Shown piece by piece: positions 43,024-53,117 of a stretch of DNA of 64,000 nucleotides. The DNA lies in NCBI RefSeq assembly GCF_003352465.1, contig NZ_CP031153.1, positions 2,904,987 to 2,968,986 of the forward strand. The letters are read 5' to 3'. Under the pieces are notes generated by a model. That model was not told the DNA's origin. It was given only the letters and a program-made list of their open reading frames with translations, and searched no databases. Position numbers and translations under genes: made by a program. The number at the start of each line of letters is the position of its first letter. Position 1 is the first letter of the stretch. The stretch comes from Kordia sp. SMS9 (GTDB lineage Bacteria; Bacteroidota; Bacteroidia; Flavobacteriales; Flavobacteriaceae).

Positions 43024-43497
43024 TTACCAATTACTTTTTTTGGCGCGTTGTTTTTCGTGTTCTGCTTGTAGAAACTTTAGGATACTTTCTACTTGCTTAT
43101 CAATATTTTTAATGCGTAAAATGCTAAAAATCAACGTGCGTTTGCGTCCATCGGTTAACTTGTCAAAAATTGTTTGTGCGTCAGGATCTTGGGCTAAAAA
43201 CACTTCCAATACTTCGGGAATTTCCACGCCAAGCGGATTTGGATCAATTTCCAATTTGTAAGCTATCATTTCACCAGCTTCTTTGCCAATTTTTTGAATA
43301 TATCTTTTGGCAAGCATAATGTAAAAATCGCCATTTCCTAAATGATTCAGTCCGCAATGTAAAGTTACATGATCATCAATTGTGCAAATTAAGCGTGTGG
43401 CGCGTTTCTTTTCCCACTGATGCACAACTTCAGCAGCGACTTCCAAATGGTAATAACTACCGCGTTTCTGTAATGGTTGCGTGCCTTCGTGAATCAT
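43024..43497 (-). CDS. DUF1905/YdeI (OmdA)-type protein
   Basis: 157-residue soluble protein. N-terminal DUF1905-like beta barrel (about residues 8-95: YYHLEVAAEVVHQWEKKRATRLICTI.D..) and a C-terminal OmdA-like helical region (DKLTDGRKRTLIFSILRIKNIDKQVESILKFL). YdeI homologues have been linked to peptide-antibiotic resistance in other bacteria; that link is not shown here. Three bases downstream of a lipoprotein gene. Confidence 0.78.
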   Translation of the reverse strand: MIHEGTQPLQKRGSYYHLEVAAEVVHQWEKKRATRLICTIDDHVTLHCGLNHLGNGDFYIMLAKRYIQKIGKEAGEMIAYKLEIDPNPLGVEIPEVLEVFLAQDPDAQTIFDKLTDGRKRTLIFSILRIKNIDKQVESILKFLQAEHEKQRAKKSNW

Positions 43498-43500
43498 CTT

Positions 43501-44418
43501 TTATTTTTCTTTGCGATAAGTCAATGTGCTTCCGCGATTCAAATAACTCAACACCATACTATCCTCTGAATATTCTAGCAATCCGTAAATCATTCGTTCG
43601 CCTTTAGCATTCTTTAACTCCAAATACTCAATACCATCTTTTTCGGTAAGTTTATAATCAAAAATGCTATCTGGGGAAGTTTCGGTGCCTTCATAAAACA
43701 TGATAAAGTTTCCATCTTTAATTTCTACGCGCGATTTTGGATCGTCTGTACTAATCCAACGTCCATTATCTAAACCAACAGCTTTTGATGCTATTAAAGA
43801 AGCACTTGTTTCGCGAAGTGTTTTTTCAAACTCAGTAATTATATTTTGTTTTGATTTCCACTGATCCGTAACATCTACATTTGCAACTTTAGACATGTCT
43901 TTTTTATATTCTTTCGATGTTTTCTCTTTTTCTAGCACACGAATCAATTCGTCATCATACACATAATAACGTCTTTCCTTATTTGTAAAGGGTCCACTCA
44001 TTCCAGCTTCACTAAATTCTTCCTCAAACACAAAAAACAGTGTATTGTTGTGCACATAAAAAGTACGCGCTATAGAGCCGTGTTCTCCGTAATTACCGAA
44101 CATAACTTTCTGTGGAACTCCTGACTTATAATACGCTTCCTTTTTAAGAACTCCGCCACCGACATTTTCTTCAACAAATTTTTTATCGAATGAAGAAAGT
44201 TGGTTTTCAATCTTAGAAAAGTTTGATTTTATAAACGCAATTTTGTCATTTAATGTAAGTTTTGGCTCGCTTTCGCTAGAATTTTTCACGTTTTTAGTGG
44301 AAACCGTTTCGGATGTTTTCGTTGCTGTTTCAGAAGGAGTTGCAGGTTTCTTTGTGTCGCTTCCGCAAGAAAAAAACAAAAAAAGGAATCCTAAAAATAA
44401 AGAAGAGTATCGTTTCAT
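43501..44418 (-). CDS. Hypothetical lipoprotein
   Basis: 305-residue lipoprotein (signal ending LFFSC; MKRYSSLFLGFLFLFFSC). A Thr/Ser/Lys-rich spacer of about 40 residues precedes a helical segment (NDKIAFIKSNFSKIENQLSSFDKKF) and beta strands with RTFYVHNNTLFFVFEEEF. The last about 80 residues form a second small beta domain. No family name. First gene of a three-gene minus-strand run. Confidence 0.65.
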   Translation of the reverse strand: MKRYSSLFLGFLFLFFSCGSDTKKPATPSETATKTSETVSTKNVKNSSESEPKLTLNDKIAFIKSNFSKIENQLSSFDKKFVEENVGGGVLKKEAYYKSGVPQKVMFGNYGEHGSIARTFYVHNNTLFFVFEEEFSEAGMSGPFTNKERRYYVYDDELIRVLEKEKTSKEYKKDMSKVANVDVTDQWKSKQNIITEFEKTLRETSASLIASKAVGLDNGRWISTDDPKSRVEIKDGNFIMFYEGTETSPDSIFDYKLTEKDGIEYLELKNAKGERMIYGLLEYSEDSMVLSYLNRGSTLTYRKEK

Positions 44419-44657
44419 AAAGAAGAATTATTTCAGGAAACCAAGATATTGATTTTTTATGATAGTTCTCAAAAAACACCAAAGAAGACGTGAATTTTCG
44501 TATCGCCTAAACACACTTTGAAAAAATATACAACCATAAAAAATACAGGAAATCAAAAATTTGGCAACGTTTTTGAAAACACTCTGTATAAATTTATGAA
44601 TTCAAACGAGTTTAATATATAATACTATATTTACAACACCGAATAAAAATTTTCCCG

Positions 44658-46841
44658 ATGCGCACATTTTCCCATACATTCAAAAACTATTGCTTTGTAG
44701 TATTTTGTTGTCTAATTTCCTTACCAATATTTGCACAAGAACCTGTAAAAGAAGGACAATGGTACGTCATTCAAAGTTATAAAAAGCAACTAGTCTTACA
44801 GACACAACAGCCGTTTCAAAATAATGGTGTGGCTGTAATTTTAGGAAGATATAATACAAAAGATCATTCGCTGTTTAAGTTTGAAGCTGTCGGAAACGGT
44901 TATTATATCATTCGTTCCAAACAAAGTAACAAAGTCATAGACATTCGTGGCGGAAGTCAAAAAAATGGTGCTGTCGTTCAAATGTGGAATCAAGCCAATG
45001 TGGAAAATCAAAAATTCAAACTAGGTCGCGCTACAGGCGACGGATACTATTATATTACAGCAAAACACAGTAACAAATCAATTGCTGCCGCTGCAGGTTT
45101 CAACATGGGAAGCACTGTCATACAAAAGTATGGCGATGGACTTTCCAATGCAATGTTCAAATTGATTCCGTATACTCCTAAAAAGCCAAAGCCTCAACCA
45201 AAGCCAAAACCACAATCAGTTACCAAATCTATTCAGCCAAAACTAATTGCGCCTGTAACGGGACAAGTCGTTGAAAATAGAAAAGGGAATAGTATCAAAT
45301 TTCAATGGGAAAAAGTGCCAAATGCGACACAATACCAACTCTTTGTAGAGCACAGTAACAAAAAAGACAAACTTCTAAACTCATATTTTAAAGAAAACTA
45401 TTATAATTTAGAACTGTCAGAAGTACTTCCTGCAAAACTTGCCAAAGGTGCTTGGGGTTGGTGGGTTCGTGCAAAAATAGGGAATGAATGGACCAAATGG
45501 AGCAAACCAAATACGATTTACTTCAAACAGGCAACACCAACACGTCCAACAGTAATGTTAAATTCGCCACAACAAAATGCAACTTTAGCAAACGGAAAAG
45601 AAAATAACAGTGCAACCTATATTTGGGATTTTGACTGGGCAGATGTTCCAAAATCAGAACAATATGAAATTCTTGTTTCGCATCCCAACGATGCTGGAAA
45701 ATCGTTCCGAAAAACAACGCCAGTTTCGAAATATCAATTGATACAACGAAATCACAGAAAAACGAACGAATTGATTGGTTGGACGTGGAAAGTACGCGTT
45801 TTCAGCAATGGATATTATGGAAATTGGTCTACGCCAAGAACATTTAATGTTGAACGTCCAAAAAAACAAAATACTCCGGTAAATCCTACGCCAGTCGTAA
45901 CGGATGATTTGTTGACACAGAATAAAAATAACTTTTCTAAAATCTGGAAAAACAAGCATTTCGCTAAAATTTCCAACAAAGTAAGTACCAAAAATACATT
46001 GAGTGGCTACGATATGAATTCGAAAAAATTTGCCATGAACGCTACCAATACAGATTGGCGTGTTCGTTCTTTAGGAGGAAATACATACCAATTGCAAGTA
46101 TATATCAATGGAAAATTTTGGTCACTTGCCGCCGCAAATGATCGCAAAGGAAATGTGCTTCTTGCCAATAATAATAGGTACGACAAATTTCAACAATGGG
46201 AAATCACACAGCAAGCGGATGGTTACTACAGAATTACAAACATTGGCATGCGACTCGAACAATACGAAATTGACGATACCTTATTTTATGATTCTAAAAA
46301 CAATGACTTCTTTGTTTCCAAATGGAAAGAAGGAAAAACGGCCAATGGGCGTTGGTATTTTGATGCCAAACAACCAATAAAAAACCTAAGCGATCCGCTA
46401 GAAAACAGAACCTTTAGCATGTCGTCTGCGGTCAATGGAAAAAAAGTTTGTATAGCCTTTGTTTGGACTTCAGATGCAACTGGATATAACAAATTAGACT
46501 TTTGTAGGGACAATGAAAATTCATTCTTCAAATTCGAAAAAACAGTGCGCGGCACCTATCTCATTAAGATAAAAAAATCGGCAAACAACTATGACGAATG
46601 GAATTATTTAGCGGATGATCTCGCTCAGCATGAAATTGAACGCTACAAAAATGCCGCTATTACAAAAGAATATGGTTTTGAATGGACCATCATACAACGA
46701 GGAAATGGGCAATACACTTTTGTCGGTGTAGATTCCCAAAAAGCGATTGAACTCGTACAACGTGCTTCGAGAAATCCACGAGAAGTAATCGAATTAAAAA
46801 CAAGAGCCAACAAAAGAACACAGTATTTTAAGTTGAATTAG
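44658..46841 (+). CDS. Secreted multidomain protein with RICIN-type lectin and Fn3-like domains
   Basis: 727-residue exported protein (signal MRTFSHTFKNYCFVVFCCLISLPIFAQ). Residues about 30-170 form a ricin-type beta-trefoil with repeats such as YYIIRSKQSNKVIDIRGGSQKNGAVVQMW. A Pro/Lys linker follows, then two Fn3-like sandwiches (about 195-295 and 300-410) with WEKVPNATQYQLFVE and WDFDWADVPKSEQYEILV. The C-terminal about 300 residues contain a second lectin-like region (WSLAAANDRKGNVLLANN, QQWEITQQADGYYRI). No T9SS signature domain was seen at the end. Likely carbohydrate-binding surface or secreted protein. Confidence 0.78.
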   Translation: MRTFSHTFKNYCFVVFCCLISLPIFAQEPVKEGQWYVIQSYKKQLVLQTQQPFQNNGVAVILGRYNTKDHSLFKFEAVGNGYYIIRSKQSNKVIDIRGGSQKNGAVVQMWNQANVENQKFKLGRATGDGYYYITAKHSNKSIAAAAGFNMGSTVIQKYGDGLSNAMFKLIPYTPKKPKPQPKPKPQSVTKSIQPKLIAPVTGQVVENRKGNSIKFQWEKVPNATQYQLFVEHSNKKDKLLNSYFKENYYNLELSEVLPAKLAKGAWGWWVRAKIGNEWTKWSKPNTIYFKQATPTRPTVMLNSPQQNATLANGKENNSATYIWDFDWADVPKSEQYEILVSHPNDAGKSFRKTTPVSKYQLIQRNHRKTNELIGWTWKVRVFSNGYYGNWSTPRTFNVERPKKQNTPVNPTPVVTDDLLTQNKNNFSKIWKNKHFAKISNKVSTKNTLSGYDMNSKKFAMNATNTDWRVRSLGGNTYQLQVYINGKFWSLAAANDRKGNVLLANNNRYDKFQQWEITQQADGYYRITNIGMRLEQYEIDDTLFYDSKNNDFFVSKWKEGKTANGRWYFDAKQPIKNLSDPLENRTFSMSSAVNGKKVCIAFVWTSDATGYNKLDFCRDNENSFFKFEKTVRGTYLIKIKKSANNYDEWNYLADDLAQHEIERYKNAAITKEYGFEWTIIQRGNGQYTFVGVDSQKAIELVQRASRNPREVIELKTRANKRTQYFKLN

Positions 46842-46948
46842 GATACTTATTTCTATTAAAAGTAATAAAACACACACTACTTTTAAAACAAGCATAATGC
46901 TCAATTGCACATAATTCAAAATTATTTTAAAAATAAATAGTTTTTGTG

Positions 46949-46977
46949 TTTGTCTTTCTGAAAAAATCTTATATTTG
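46949..46977 (+). promoter_or_regulatory. Promoter of tRNA-Pro
   Basis: TTTG at 46949-46952, 17-base spacer, TATATTTG at 46970-46977; the tRNA begins 63 bases downstream. Confidence 0.7.
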
Positions 46978-47039
46978 CAATCCAAATTTTCGGGTGTAGT
47001 TCTATATTCATCATGTCTATAAAACTACAAAACACTTTT

Positions 47040-47114
47040 CGGGGTGTAGCGTAGCCCGGTTATCGCGCCGCGTTTGGGACGCGGAGGTCGCAGGTTCGAA
47101 TCCTGCCACCCCGA
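47040..47114 (+). tRNA. tRNA-Pro (anticodon TGG)
   Basis: 75 nucleotides. Acceptor stem CGGGGTG/CACCCCG with discriminator A, anticodon stem CCGCG/CGCGG around loop TTTGGGA with anticodon TGG at 47075-47077, and T-loop GGTTCGAATCC. CCA is not encoded (ACA follows). Confidence 0.97.
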
Positions 47115-47123
47115 CAACTAAAG

Positions 47124-47151
47124 AGTCTTGCTTATTGCAAGACTTTTTTTA
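47124..47151 (+). terminator. Terminator after tRNA-Pro
   Basis: AGTCTTGC-TTATT-GCAAGACT: eight-base perfect stem followed by TTTTTT, starting ten bases after the tRNA. Confidence 0.9.
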
Positions 47152-47363
47152 TACTGTATAATTTTGCCAAAATAAATGCTATAAAATGAATTGCAAGTGC
47201 ATAGCGATTCAAGAACTTACTTCGCCAATAAAAACACTGCTTAAATCATTCCTGCTTGTAAAAAAAGTAACCTCAAAAAAATAAAATTTCAACCAATTTC
47301 ATATATATAGAATATCTTGTTGTGATCTCAACGCTTTTATCTAAATTAAATCAATAATTTACT

Positions 47364-47371
47364 TAATTTTG
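47364..47371 (+). promoter_or_regulatory. -7 promoter element of udk
   Basis: TAATTTTG matches TAnnTTTG, 26 bases upstream of the udk ATG. No suitably spaced TTG upstream. Confidence 0.4.
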
Positions 47372-47396
47372 TCCCACAATTAAAAAGATACACTCT

Positions 47397-48005
47397 ATGC
47401 TCATTATCGGTATTGGCGGCGGAACTGGAAGCGGAAAAACAACAGTGGTCAACGAAATCATTAAACAACTTCCCGAAAATGAAGTCGGAATCATATCACA
47501 AGACTCGTATTATAACGACACTTCGCATTTAAGTTATGAAGCGCGCACAAAAATCAACTTTGATCATCCACGATCTATTGATTTTGATCTGATTTGCGAA
47601 CATTTGCACGAATTGAAAAAAGGAAATCCAATTCATCAACCTGTGTATTCGTTTGTAAAACACAATCGTACAGGCGACACCATTCATACCTTGCCTAGAA
47701 AAGTGATGATTGTAGAAGGAATTTTAATCTTGACCAATCAAGAACTACGCGATATGTTTGATATTAAAATATTTGTACATGCCGATTCTGACGAGCGTCT
47801 TATCCGAAGAATAAAACGTGATATTACCCAACGTGGACGAGATATTGACGAAGTATTGGCGCGATATCAAACCACACTCAAACCCATGCACGAACAATTT
47901 ATTGAGCCTACAAAGGAGTTTGCAGACATCATCATCCCAAACAATCGCTACAATACGGTAGCCGTAGACATTGTTCGTACAATTATCAGCGAACGATTAG
48001 CCTAA
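47397..48005 (+). CDS. udk: Uridine kinase
   Basis: 202-residue P-loop kinase that phosphorylates uridine and cytidine in pyrimidine salvage. Walker A IGIGGGTGSGKTTVV, the QDSYYND segment, NFDHPRSIDFDL and RRIKRDITQRGRDIDEV are characteristic. Length fits. The following genes up to methylmalonyl-CoA mutase are closely spaced, so it is probably the first gene of that transcript. Confidence 0.95.
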   Translation: MLIIGIGGGTGSGKTTVVNEIIKQLPENEVGIISQDSYYNDTSHLSYEARTKINFDHPRSIDFDLICEHLHELKKGNPIHQPVYSFVKHNRTGDTIHTLPRKVMIVEGILILTNQELRDMFDIKIFVHADSDERLIRRIKRDITQRGRDIDEVLARYQTTLKPMHEQFIEPTKEFADIIIPNNRYNTVAVDIVRTIISERLA

Positions 48006-48053
48006 TATTTAGTACATTTACACGCACAAACCCATCGTATCTCAAAACGGAGC

Positions 48054-48359
48054 ATGAAACTGGAAAAGTTCAAAAATATATACATCATCATTTCCGCGAT
48101 TTTTATTGTGTGGATGCTATTTTTAGATGCAAATTCGTGGTTTTCAACACATCGAGAATTAAACAAGCAAATTGAACTTTTAGAAGAACAAAACGCAAAC
48201 TTACAACAAGCTATTGCAAAAGATAAACAGGAAATTCAAGAATTTTCCACCTTGGAAAAACTCAAAAAATTTGCCCGCGAAAACTATTTCATGAAAAAGG
48301 AAAATGAAGAAATTTACATCATAGAATACGCCGATAGCTTAAAAACATCTGACAAATGA
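48054..48359 (+). CDS. FtsB/DivIC-type septum formation initiator
   Basis: 101-residue single-pass membrane protein: short cytoplasmic N-terminus, one membrane segment (IYIIISAIFIVWMLFLDA), then a coiled coil (HRELNKQIELLEEQNANLQQAIAKDKQEIQ) and a LKKFARENYFMKKENEEIYII end. This is the FtsB/DivIC layout, which bridges FtsL and FtsQ in the divisome. Its stop overlaps the next start (ATGA). Confidence 0.88.
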   Translation: MKLEKFKNIYIIISAIFIVWMLFLDANSWFSTHRELNKQIELLEEQNANLQQAIAKDKQEIQEFSTLEKLKKFARENYFMKKENEEIYIIEYADSLKTSDK

Positions 48360-49720
48360 GTAATTCACTATTTCATGAATTTGATGCCGTTTCCGCAGCA
48401 CAATGGAAGCAAAAAATACAAGTCGATCTCAAAGGTGCCGATTACAATCAAACCTTGGTAACGGCAACGCAGGAAGGTATCAACATCAAACCTTTCTATC
48501 ATCGGGAAACGTTTGGAACAGTACAAGCTGTCGCGACGAAAACTACCAAATGGAAAGTTACACAACGCATCGTGGTGACGAATGCGAGTGCGGCAAACGC
48601 AACGATCAAAAATATTTTGAAGCGAGGTGCTGAAAGTGTGGTATTACATATCACAAACGATCAAATCTCAATTGCCGAAGTTCTTGTTGGCGTTGCCGTG
48701 TCAACAGTTCCTATTCATATAGAAATGGACTTTTTGTCGGTAGCTTATTGCGCAGATATTCACGCTTTCGCGAAAGAGAATGCTGCAAGTATTACCTTAG
48801 GTGTAGATGTAATAGGAAACTTGGCGTCCAAAGGAAATTGGTTTGAAAATCTTACTTCAGATCATGAAGCGGTAGCACAAATCCTAAAGTTTGATGGTTT
48901 CCGTAGTGTCCTCACTGTGAATGTAAATGTGTACCAAAACGCAGGCGCTACCATGGTGCAGCAACTCGCGTATGCACTCGCGCATGTCAATGAATATTTA
49001 AATCACTATGGCGCAAACATTACAAATACCATCACGCTCAACGTAACGGTTGGTACACATTATTTCTTTGAAATTTCGAAACTAAAAGCATTACGTCAAT
49101 TATGGAGTGTACTTGCAAAGGAATACAATGTGCATCCTGAATGTACTATCATTGCTTCACCTTCAACGCGTAACAAAACGCTGTACGATTACAATGTAAA
49201 CATGTTACGAACTACTACTGAATGTATGAGCGCCGTATTAGGTGGTGCCGATTTTATACACAATCTTCCGTATGATTCATTATATCATCACGCAAACGAA
49301 TTTGGCGATCGCATCTCAAGAAACCAACTGCGGATTCTAAAAGACGAAAGTTATTTTGACAAAACCGACAATCCGACCGAAGGATCGTATTACATAGAAA
49401 ACATCACACAGCAACTCGCCGAAAAAGCCTTGACACTTTTTAAAAATATAGAAAGCAATGGCGGATTCCTGAAACAACTCAAAGCAGGAACCATTCAACG
49501 GAAAATCAAAGAAAGTGCTGCGAAAGAACAAACATTATTTGACGAGGGAAAAGAAATATTGCTAGGTACAAACCGCTATCCAAACCCGAACGATCGTATG
49601 AAAAACGATTTGGAAATTTCACCATTTCCCAAAAAACAAGCACGAAAAGTATTAGTAGCACCGATTCTAACAAAACGCTTGGCAGCAAAATTAGAACAAG
49701 AACGACTCCACAATGAATAG
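48356..49720 (+). CDS. mutA: Methylmalonyl-CoA mutase small (beta) subunit
   Basis: 454-residue subunit that lacks the B12-binding domain and pairs with the catalytic large subunit at 50341. The TIM-barrel part shows ETFGTVQAVATKTTKWKVTQR, TLNVTVGTHYFFEISKLKALRQLWSVL, RNKTLYDYNVNMLRTTTECMSAVLGGADFIHNLPYDSLY and SYYIENITQQLAEKALTLF. The catalytic subunit residues are not conserved in this type. Shorter than the about 620-residue Propionibacterium subunit because the degenerate C-terminal domain is missing, as usual in Bacteroidota (from memory). ATGA overlap with the FtsB-like gene. Confidence 0.93.
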   Translation: MSNSLFHEFDAVSAAQWKQKIQVDLKGADYNQTLVTATQEGINIKPFYHRETFGTVQAVATKTTKWKVTQRIVVTNASAANATIKNILKRGAESVVLHITNDQISIAEVLVGVAVSTVPIHIEMDFLSVAYCADIHAFAKENAASITLGVDVIGNLASKGNWFENLTSDHEAVAQILKFDGFRSVLTVNVNVYQNAGATMVQQLAYALAHVNEYLNHYGANITNTITLNVTVGTHYFFEISKLKALRQLWSVLAKEYNVHPECTIIASPSTRNKTLYDYNVNMLRTTTECMSAVLGGADFIHNLPYDSLYHHANEFGDRISRNQLRILKDESYFDKTDNPTEGSYYIENITQQLAEKALTLFKNIESNGGFLKQLKAGTIQRKIKESAAKEQTLFDEGKEILLGTNRYPNPNDRMKNDLEISPFPKKQARKVLVAPILTKRLAAKLEQERLHNE

Positions 49721-50339
49721 ATTTATATACATCATATTACTCAGTTTTTTTTGCATTCAATGTGGCAGTGACAACGGCGATAAAAAAGTGCCGTTTAAAG
49801 ATGTAGATGGAAAGTATGTGCATTTGGAAAGTGAAAACATCTATCTATTTGTCCCTAAAAATGTAAAAATGTTTTCAAATAGTGAATATCTCGAATTCAT
49901 CAATAGTATTGAAAATGCGCAAGTTAGAGAAATGGAACGTGCGCGCTATTTGTACAAAAAATACGGTCCTGAAAACGCATACATCATGCGAAGCGAAGAC
50001 CTAGAAACGAGTATTGAATTTATGACAATGCCGTATTTTGAAATCGATCAGTCGGTATCTCAAGAGATGCTCAAACTACTAAATAAACGACACAAAGCTG
50101 GTGGTAGAATGTTAGGTTTGGAAAGTTCTTTCAGCAGAGCAGGAATTCTAAAATTCCCTACGGGACGTGTTTTTAGAGCCATCTTTTTATACAAAGGAAC
50201 CAACTTATTGACAGGTGAAGACGCACAAATATATAGCTATTTCTACGTGGCAAATCAAAATAACAAAACCTTTTTAGTGAGTTTTAACTCCCAAAAAGCG
50301 TACGACTTTGATTCGTACTTCCAAAAAATCAGATTGTAA
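49713..50339 (+). CDS. Hypothetical lipoprotein between mutase subunits
   Basis: 208-residue lipoprotein (signal [17 protein letters not shown]). Mature protein contains [32 protein letters not shown] and a beta-rich C-terminal half. Its start overlaps the end of the beta subunit by eight bases and its stop is one base before the large-subunit start, so it is inside the operon. No family recognised; the link to methylmalonyl-CoA metabolism may be only positional. Confidence 0.7.
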   Translation: MNRFIYIILLSFFCIQCGSDNGDKKVPFKDVDGKYVHLESENIYLFVPKNVKMFSNSEYLEFINSIENAQVREMERARYLYKKYGPENAYIMRSEDLETSIEFMTMPYFEIDQSVSQEMLKLLNKRHKAGGRMLGLESSFSRAGILKFPTGRVFRAIFLYKGTNLLTGEDAQIYSYFYVANQNNKTFLVSFNSQKAYDFDSYFQKIRL

Positions 50340-50340
50340 A

Positions 50341-52470
50341 ATGAGTAGAAAAAATATCCAACATATCACGCTTGATCAATCAACGAAAACGTTTGAAAAA
50401 GGCAAAACTGCGTCATTTACCACAGCGGAAGACATTGAAGTAAAATCTTCATACAATCAAGAAGATCTTGACAATGTAGAACATTTAGATTTTGTAGCAG
50501 GAATTGCACCCAATCTTCGTGGACCATATTCTACGATGTACGTTCGCCGACCGTGGACCATTCGTCAATACGCAGGATTTTCTACCGCAGAAGAAAGCAA
50601 TGCGTTCTACAGAAGAAACTTAGCTGCGGGACAAAAAGGATTGTCTGTTGCGTTCGATTTAGCAACGCATCGCGGATACGACAGCGATCATGAACGAGTA
50701 GTAGGCGATGTGGGAAAAGCAGGTGTTGCGATTGATTCGGTAGAAGACATGAAAATTCTCTTCGATCAAATTCCGCTCGATAAAATGTCAGTTTCCATGA
50801 CGATGAACGGCGCGGTGTTGCCCATTATGGCATTTTATATTGTGGCGGCAGAAGAGCAAGGTGTGAAACCTGAATTACTCGCAGGAACCATTCAGAATGA
50901 TATTTTGAAAGAGTTTATGGTGCGTAATACCTACATTTATCCACCAACGCCTTCCATGAAAATTATTTCGGATATTTTTGAATATACGTCGGCAAACATG
51001 CCAAAATTCAACAGTATCAGTATTTCCGGATATCACATGCAAGAAGCTGGCGCCACCTGCGATATTGAACTTGCATACACGTTGGCAGATGGTTTGGAAT
51101 ACATACGCAAAGGACTTGCCGCAGGAATGGACATTGATACTTTTGCGCCGCGACTTTCGTTTTTCTGGGCAATTGGCATGAATCATTTTATGGAAATTGC
51201 TAAAATGCGCGCCGCTCGGATGTTGTGGGCGAAGTTGGTAAAACAATTCAATCCGAAAAATCCAAAATCAGTATCCTTACGAACACATTGCCAAACGAGC
51301 GGTTGGAGTCTTACAGAACAAGATCCGTTTAACAATGTAGCGCGGACCTGTATTGAAGCAGCAGCAGCAGCTTTTGGTGGTACGCAAAGTTTGCATACCA
51401 ATGCCTTGGATGAAGCCATTGCGTTGCCCACAGACTTTTCTGCACGAATTGCCCGAAACACACAAATTTACCTCCAAGAAGAAACTAAAATTACCAAAAC
51501 GGTGGATCCTTGGGCGGGAAGTTACTATGTGGAAAAACTCACCCATGAAATTGCACAGAAAGCCATGCAACTGATTGAAGAAGTAGAAGAATTGGGCGGC
51601 ATGACCAAAGCAATTGAAGCGGGCATTCCGAAAATACGCATCGAAGAAGCTGCGGCGCGTAAACAAGCACGCATTGACTCTGGACAAGATGTGATTGTGG
51701 GTGTCAACAAATACAGACTAGACAAAGAAGATCCATTACATATATTAGAAGTAGACAATCAAACCGTTCGAAATGCGCAATTGGCACGTTTGGACGAATT
51801 GAAGCAAAACCGAAATGCTTCCGAAGTAGCAGAAGCATTAGCAAAACTCACAGTAGCTGCGAAATCTGGAGAAGAAAACTTATTAGCATTAGCAGTAGAT
51901 GCAGCCCGTAAACGTGCAACTTTAGGTGAAATTTCAGATGCACTCGAAGCTGTTTTTGGAAGATATAAAGCACAAATTAAATCATTTTCAGGCGTGTATA
52001 GTAAAGAAATCAAAGACGATAGTTCGTTTCAAAAAGCAAAAGAATTGGCTGCTAAATTTGCAGAAATAGAAGGTAGACAACCGCGAATTATGATTGCAAA
52101 GATGGGACAAGACGGACACGATCGTGGTGCAAAAGTAGTAGCAACAGGTTATGCAGATGTTGGTTTTGATGTAGACATCGGACCTTTATTCCAAACTCCT
52201 GCGGAAGCTGCCAAACAAGCCATGGAAAACGATGTACATATTTTAGGTGTTTCTTCTTTGGCGGCTGGACACAAAACCTTGGTTCCGCAAGTAATTGCAG
52301 AATTGAAAAAATACGGTCGTGAAGATATTATGGTGATTGTCGGCGGCGTCATTCCGCATCAAGATTATGAATTTTTATTTGAAGCGGGCGCAGTTGCCGT
52401 GTTTGGTCCTGGAACTAAAATTAGCGAAGCGGCGATTCAGTTGTTGGAAATTTTAATTGACGAAGAATAA
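50341..52470 (+). CDS. scpA: Methylmalonyl-CoA mutase large (alpha) subunit
   Basis: 709-residue adenosylcobalamin-dependent enzyme that interconverts methylmalonyl-CoA and succinyl-CoA, started at ATG 50341 ([13 protein letters not shown]). TIM-barrel part with [59 protein letters not shown]-terminal B12 domain (about residues 575-709) with [26 protein letters not shown], where the His of DGHDRG ligands cobalt. Complete. Confidence 0.97.
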   Translation: MSRKNIQHITLDQSTKTFEKGKTASFTTAEDIEVKSSYNQEDLDNVEHLDFVAGIAPNLRGPYSTMYVRRPWTIRQYAGFSTAEESNAFYRRNLAAGQKGLSVAFDLATHRGYDSDHERVVGDVGKAGVAIDSVEDMKILFDQIPLDKMSVSMTMNGAVLPIMAFYIVAAEEQGVKPELLAGTIQNDILKEFMVRNTYIYPPTPSMKIISDIFEYTSANMPKFNSISISGYHMQEAGATCDIELAYTLADGLEYIRKGLAAGMDIDTFAPRLSFFWAIGMNHFMEIAKMRAARMLWAKLVKQFNPKNPKSVSLRTHCQTSGWSLTEQDPFNNVARTCIEAAAAAFGGTQSLHTNALDEAIALPTDFSARIARNTQIYLQEETKITKTVDPWAGSYYVEKLTHEIAQKAMQLIEEVEELGGMTKAIEAGIPKIRIEEAAARKQARIDSGQDVIVGVNKYRLDKEDPLHILEVDNQTVRNAQLARLDELKQNRNASEVAEALAKLTVAAKSGEENLLALAVDAARKRATLGEISDALEAVFGRYKAQIKSFSGVYSKEIKDDSSFQKAKELAAKFAEIEGRQPRIMIAKMGQDGHDRGAKVVATGYADVGFDVDIGPLFQTPAEAAKQAMENDVHILGVSSLAAGHKTLVPQVIAELKKYGREDIMVIVGGVIPHQDYEFLFEAGAVAVFGPGTKISEAAIQLLEILIDEE

Positions 52471-52485
52471 TTTTTACACATAAAA

Positions 52486-52518
52486 AAGCTGTCTAATTTT
52501 TCTATTTTTAGACAGCTT
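52486..52518. terminator. Terminator between scpA and convergent lipoprotein
   Basis: AAGCTGTCTAA (52486-52496) and TTAGACAGCTT (52508-52518): 11-base perfect arms with A- and T-rich flanks, suitable for both strands. Confidence 0.85.
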
Positions 52519-52538
52519 CTTTCATTATATTTTAAGTA

Positions 52539-53117
52539 TTAGAAAACGCCTGCAGCAGCTTCCGCAGCTTCTGCACTGCTTAAATCTGTTTTGGTACATT
52601 TTCCTCCATTTGCACACGGAGAACAATAAGGTAAATCATTGTTTTCACGGTCATATTTCACTGCACATCCAGTAGATTCATGAGAACATTCGGATGTTGT
52701 ACACGTTATTTTACGATGTGCAGCTATCGTGGTTGTAGCATTTGCCACTTCTAATTTTGAAGGTGATTCAATCACTTTTACATAGAAAGAAGTACGGTAT
52801 GTGTCGCCTTCAAACAATAAATTGTATGTATCATCAATGCTTGCCACATACACACTTGTATAATTTGCGTCAATATTGGCATATTTTTTCATGTTTGCGC
52901 TCAGTGTAGTTAGCGCTTTTTTCGTATCAAACGTTATGTATGGCATTCCATCTTTTATATAGCCGATTTCTATCCAATCAGCATCCATGTTAGGTACCTT
53001 TGATTTGGCAGTGCTTTCCTCGTTTACAGTTGTGGTTTCTTGATCGCTATTACAGCCGATTAGTAGGAATGCGAATGCAAGTACGATCATCGGTACGATT
53101 TTAACTATTTTTTTCAT
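52539..53117 (-). CDS. Lipoprotein with Cys-rich C-terminal tail
   Basis: 192-residue lipoprotein (MKKIVKIVPMIVLAFAFLLIGC). The N-terminal about 130 residues are a beta-rich domain. The last about 55 residues carry seven cysteines: TCTTSECSHESTGCAV, YCSPCANGGKC and a final acidic/Ala-rich segment (SSAEAAEAAAGVF). Unknown family. The pattern of an ordinary lipoprotein body plus a small cysteine knot-like tail recurs in the gene at 53720. Confidence 0.7.
   Translation of the reverse strand: MKKIVKIVPMIVLAFAFLLIGCNSDQETTTVNEESTAKSKVPNMDADWIEIGYIKDGMPYITFDTKKALTTLSANMKKYANIDANYTSVYVASIDDTYNLLFEGDTYRTSFYVKVIESPSKLEVANATTTIAAHRKITCTTSECSHESTGCAVKYDRENNDLPYCSPCANGGKCTKTDLSSAEAAEAAAGVF

Larger units (their letters stand above)
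46842..47396. other. Intergenic region containing tRNA-Pro
   Basis: 555 bases between the RICIN protein and udk. Apart from the tRNA promoter (46949-46977), tRNA (47040-47114) and its terminator, the stretch 47152-47363 holds nothing recognisable. Confidence 0.6.
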
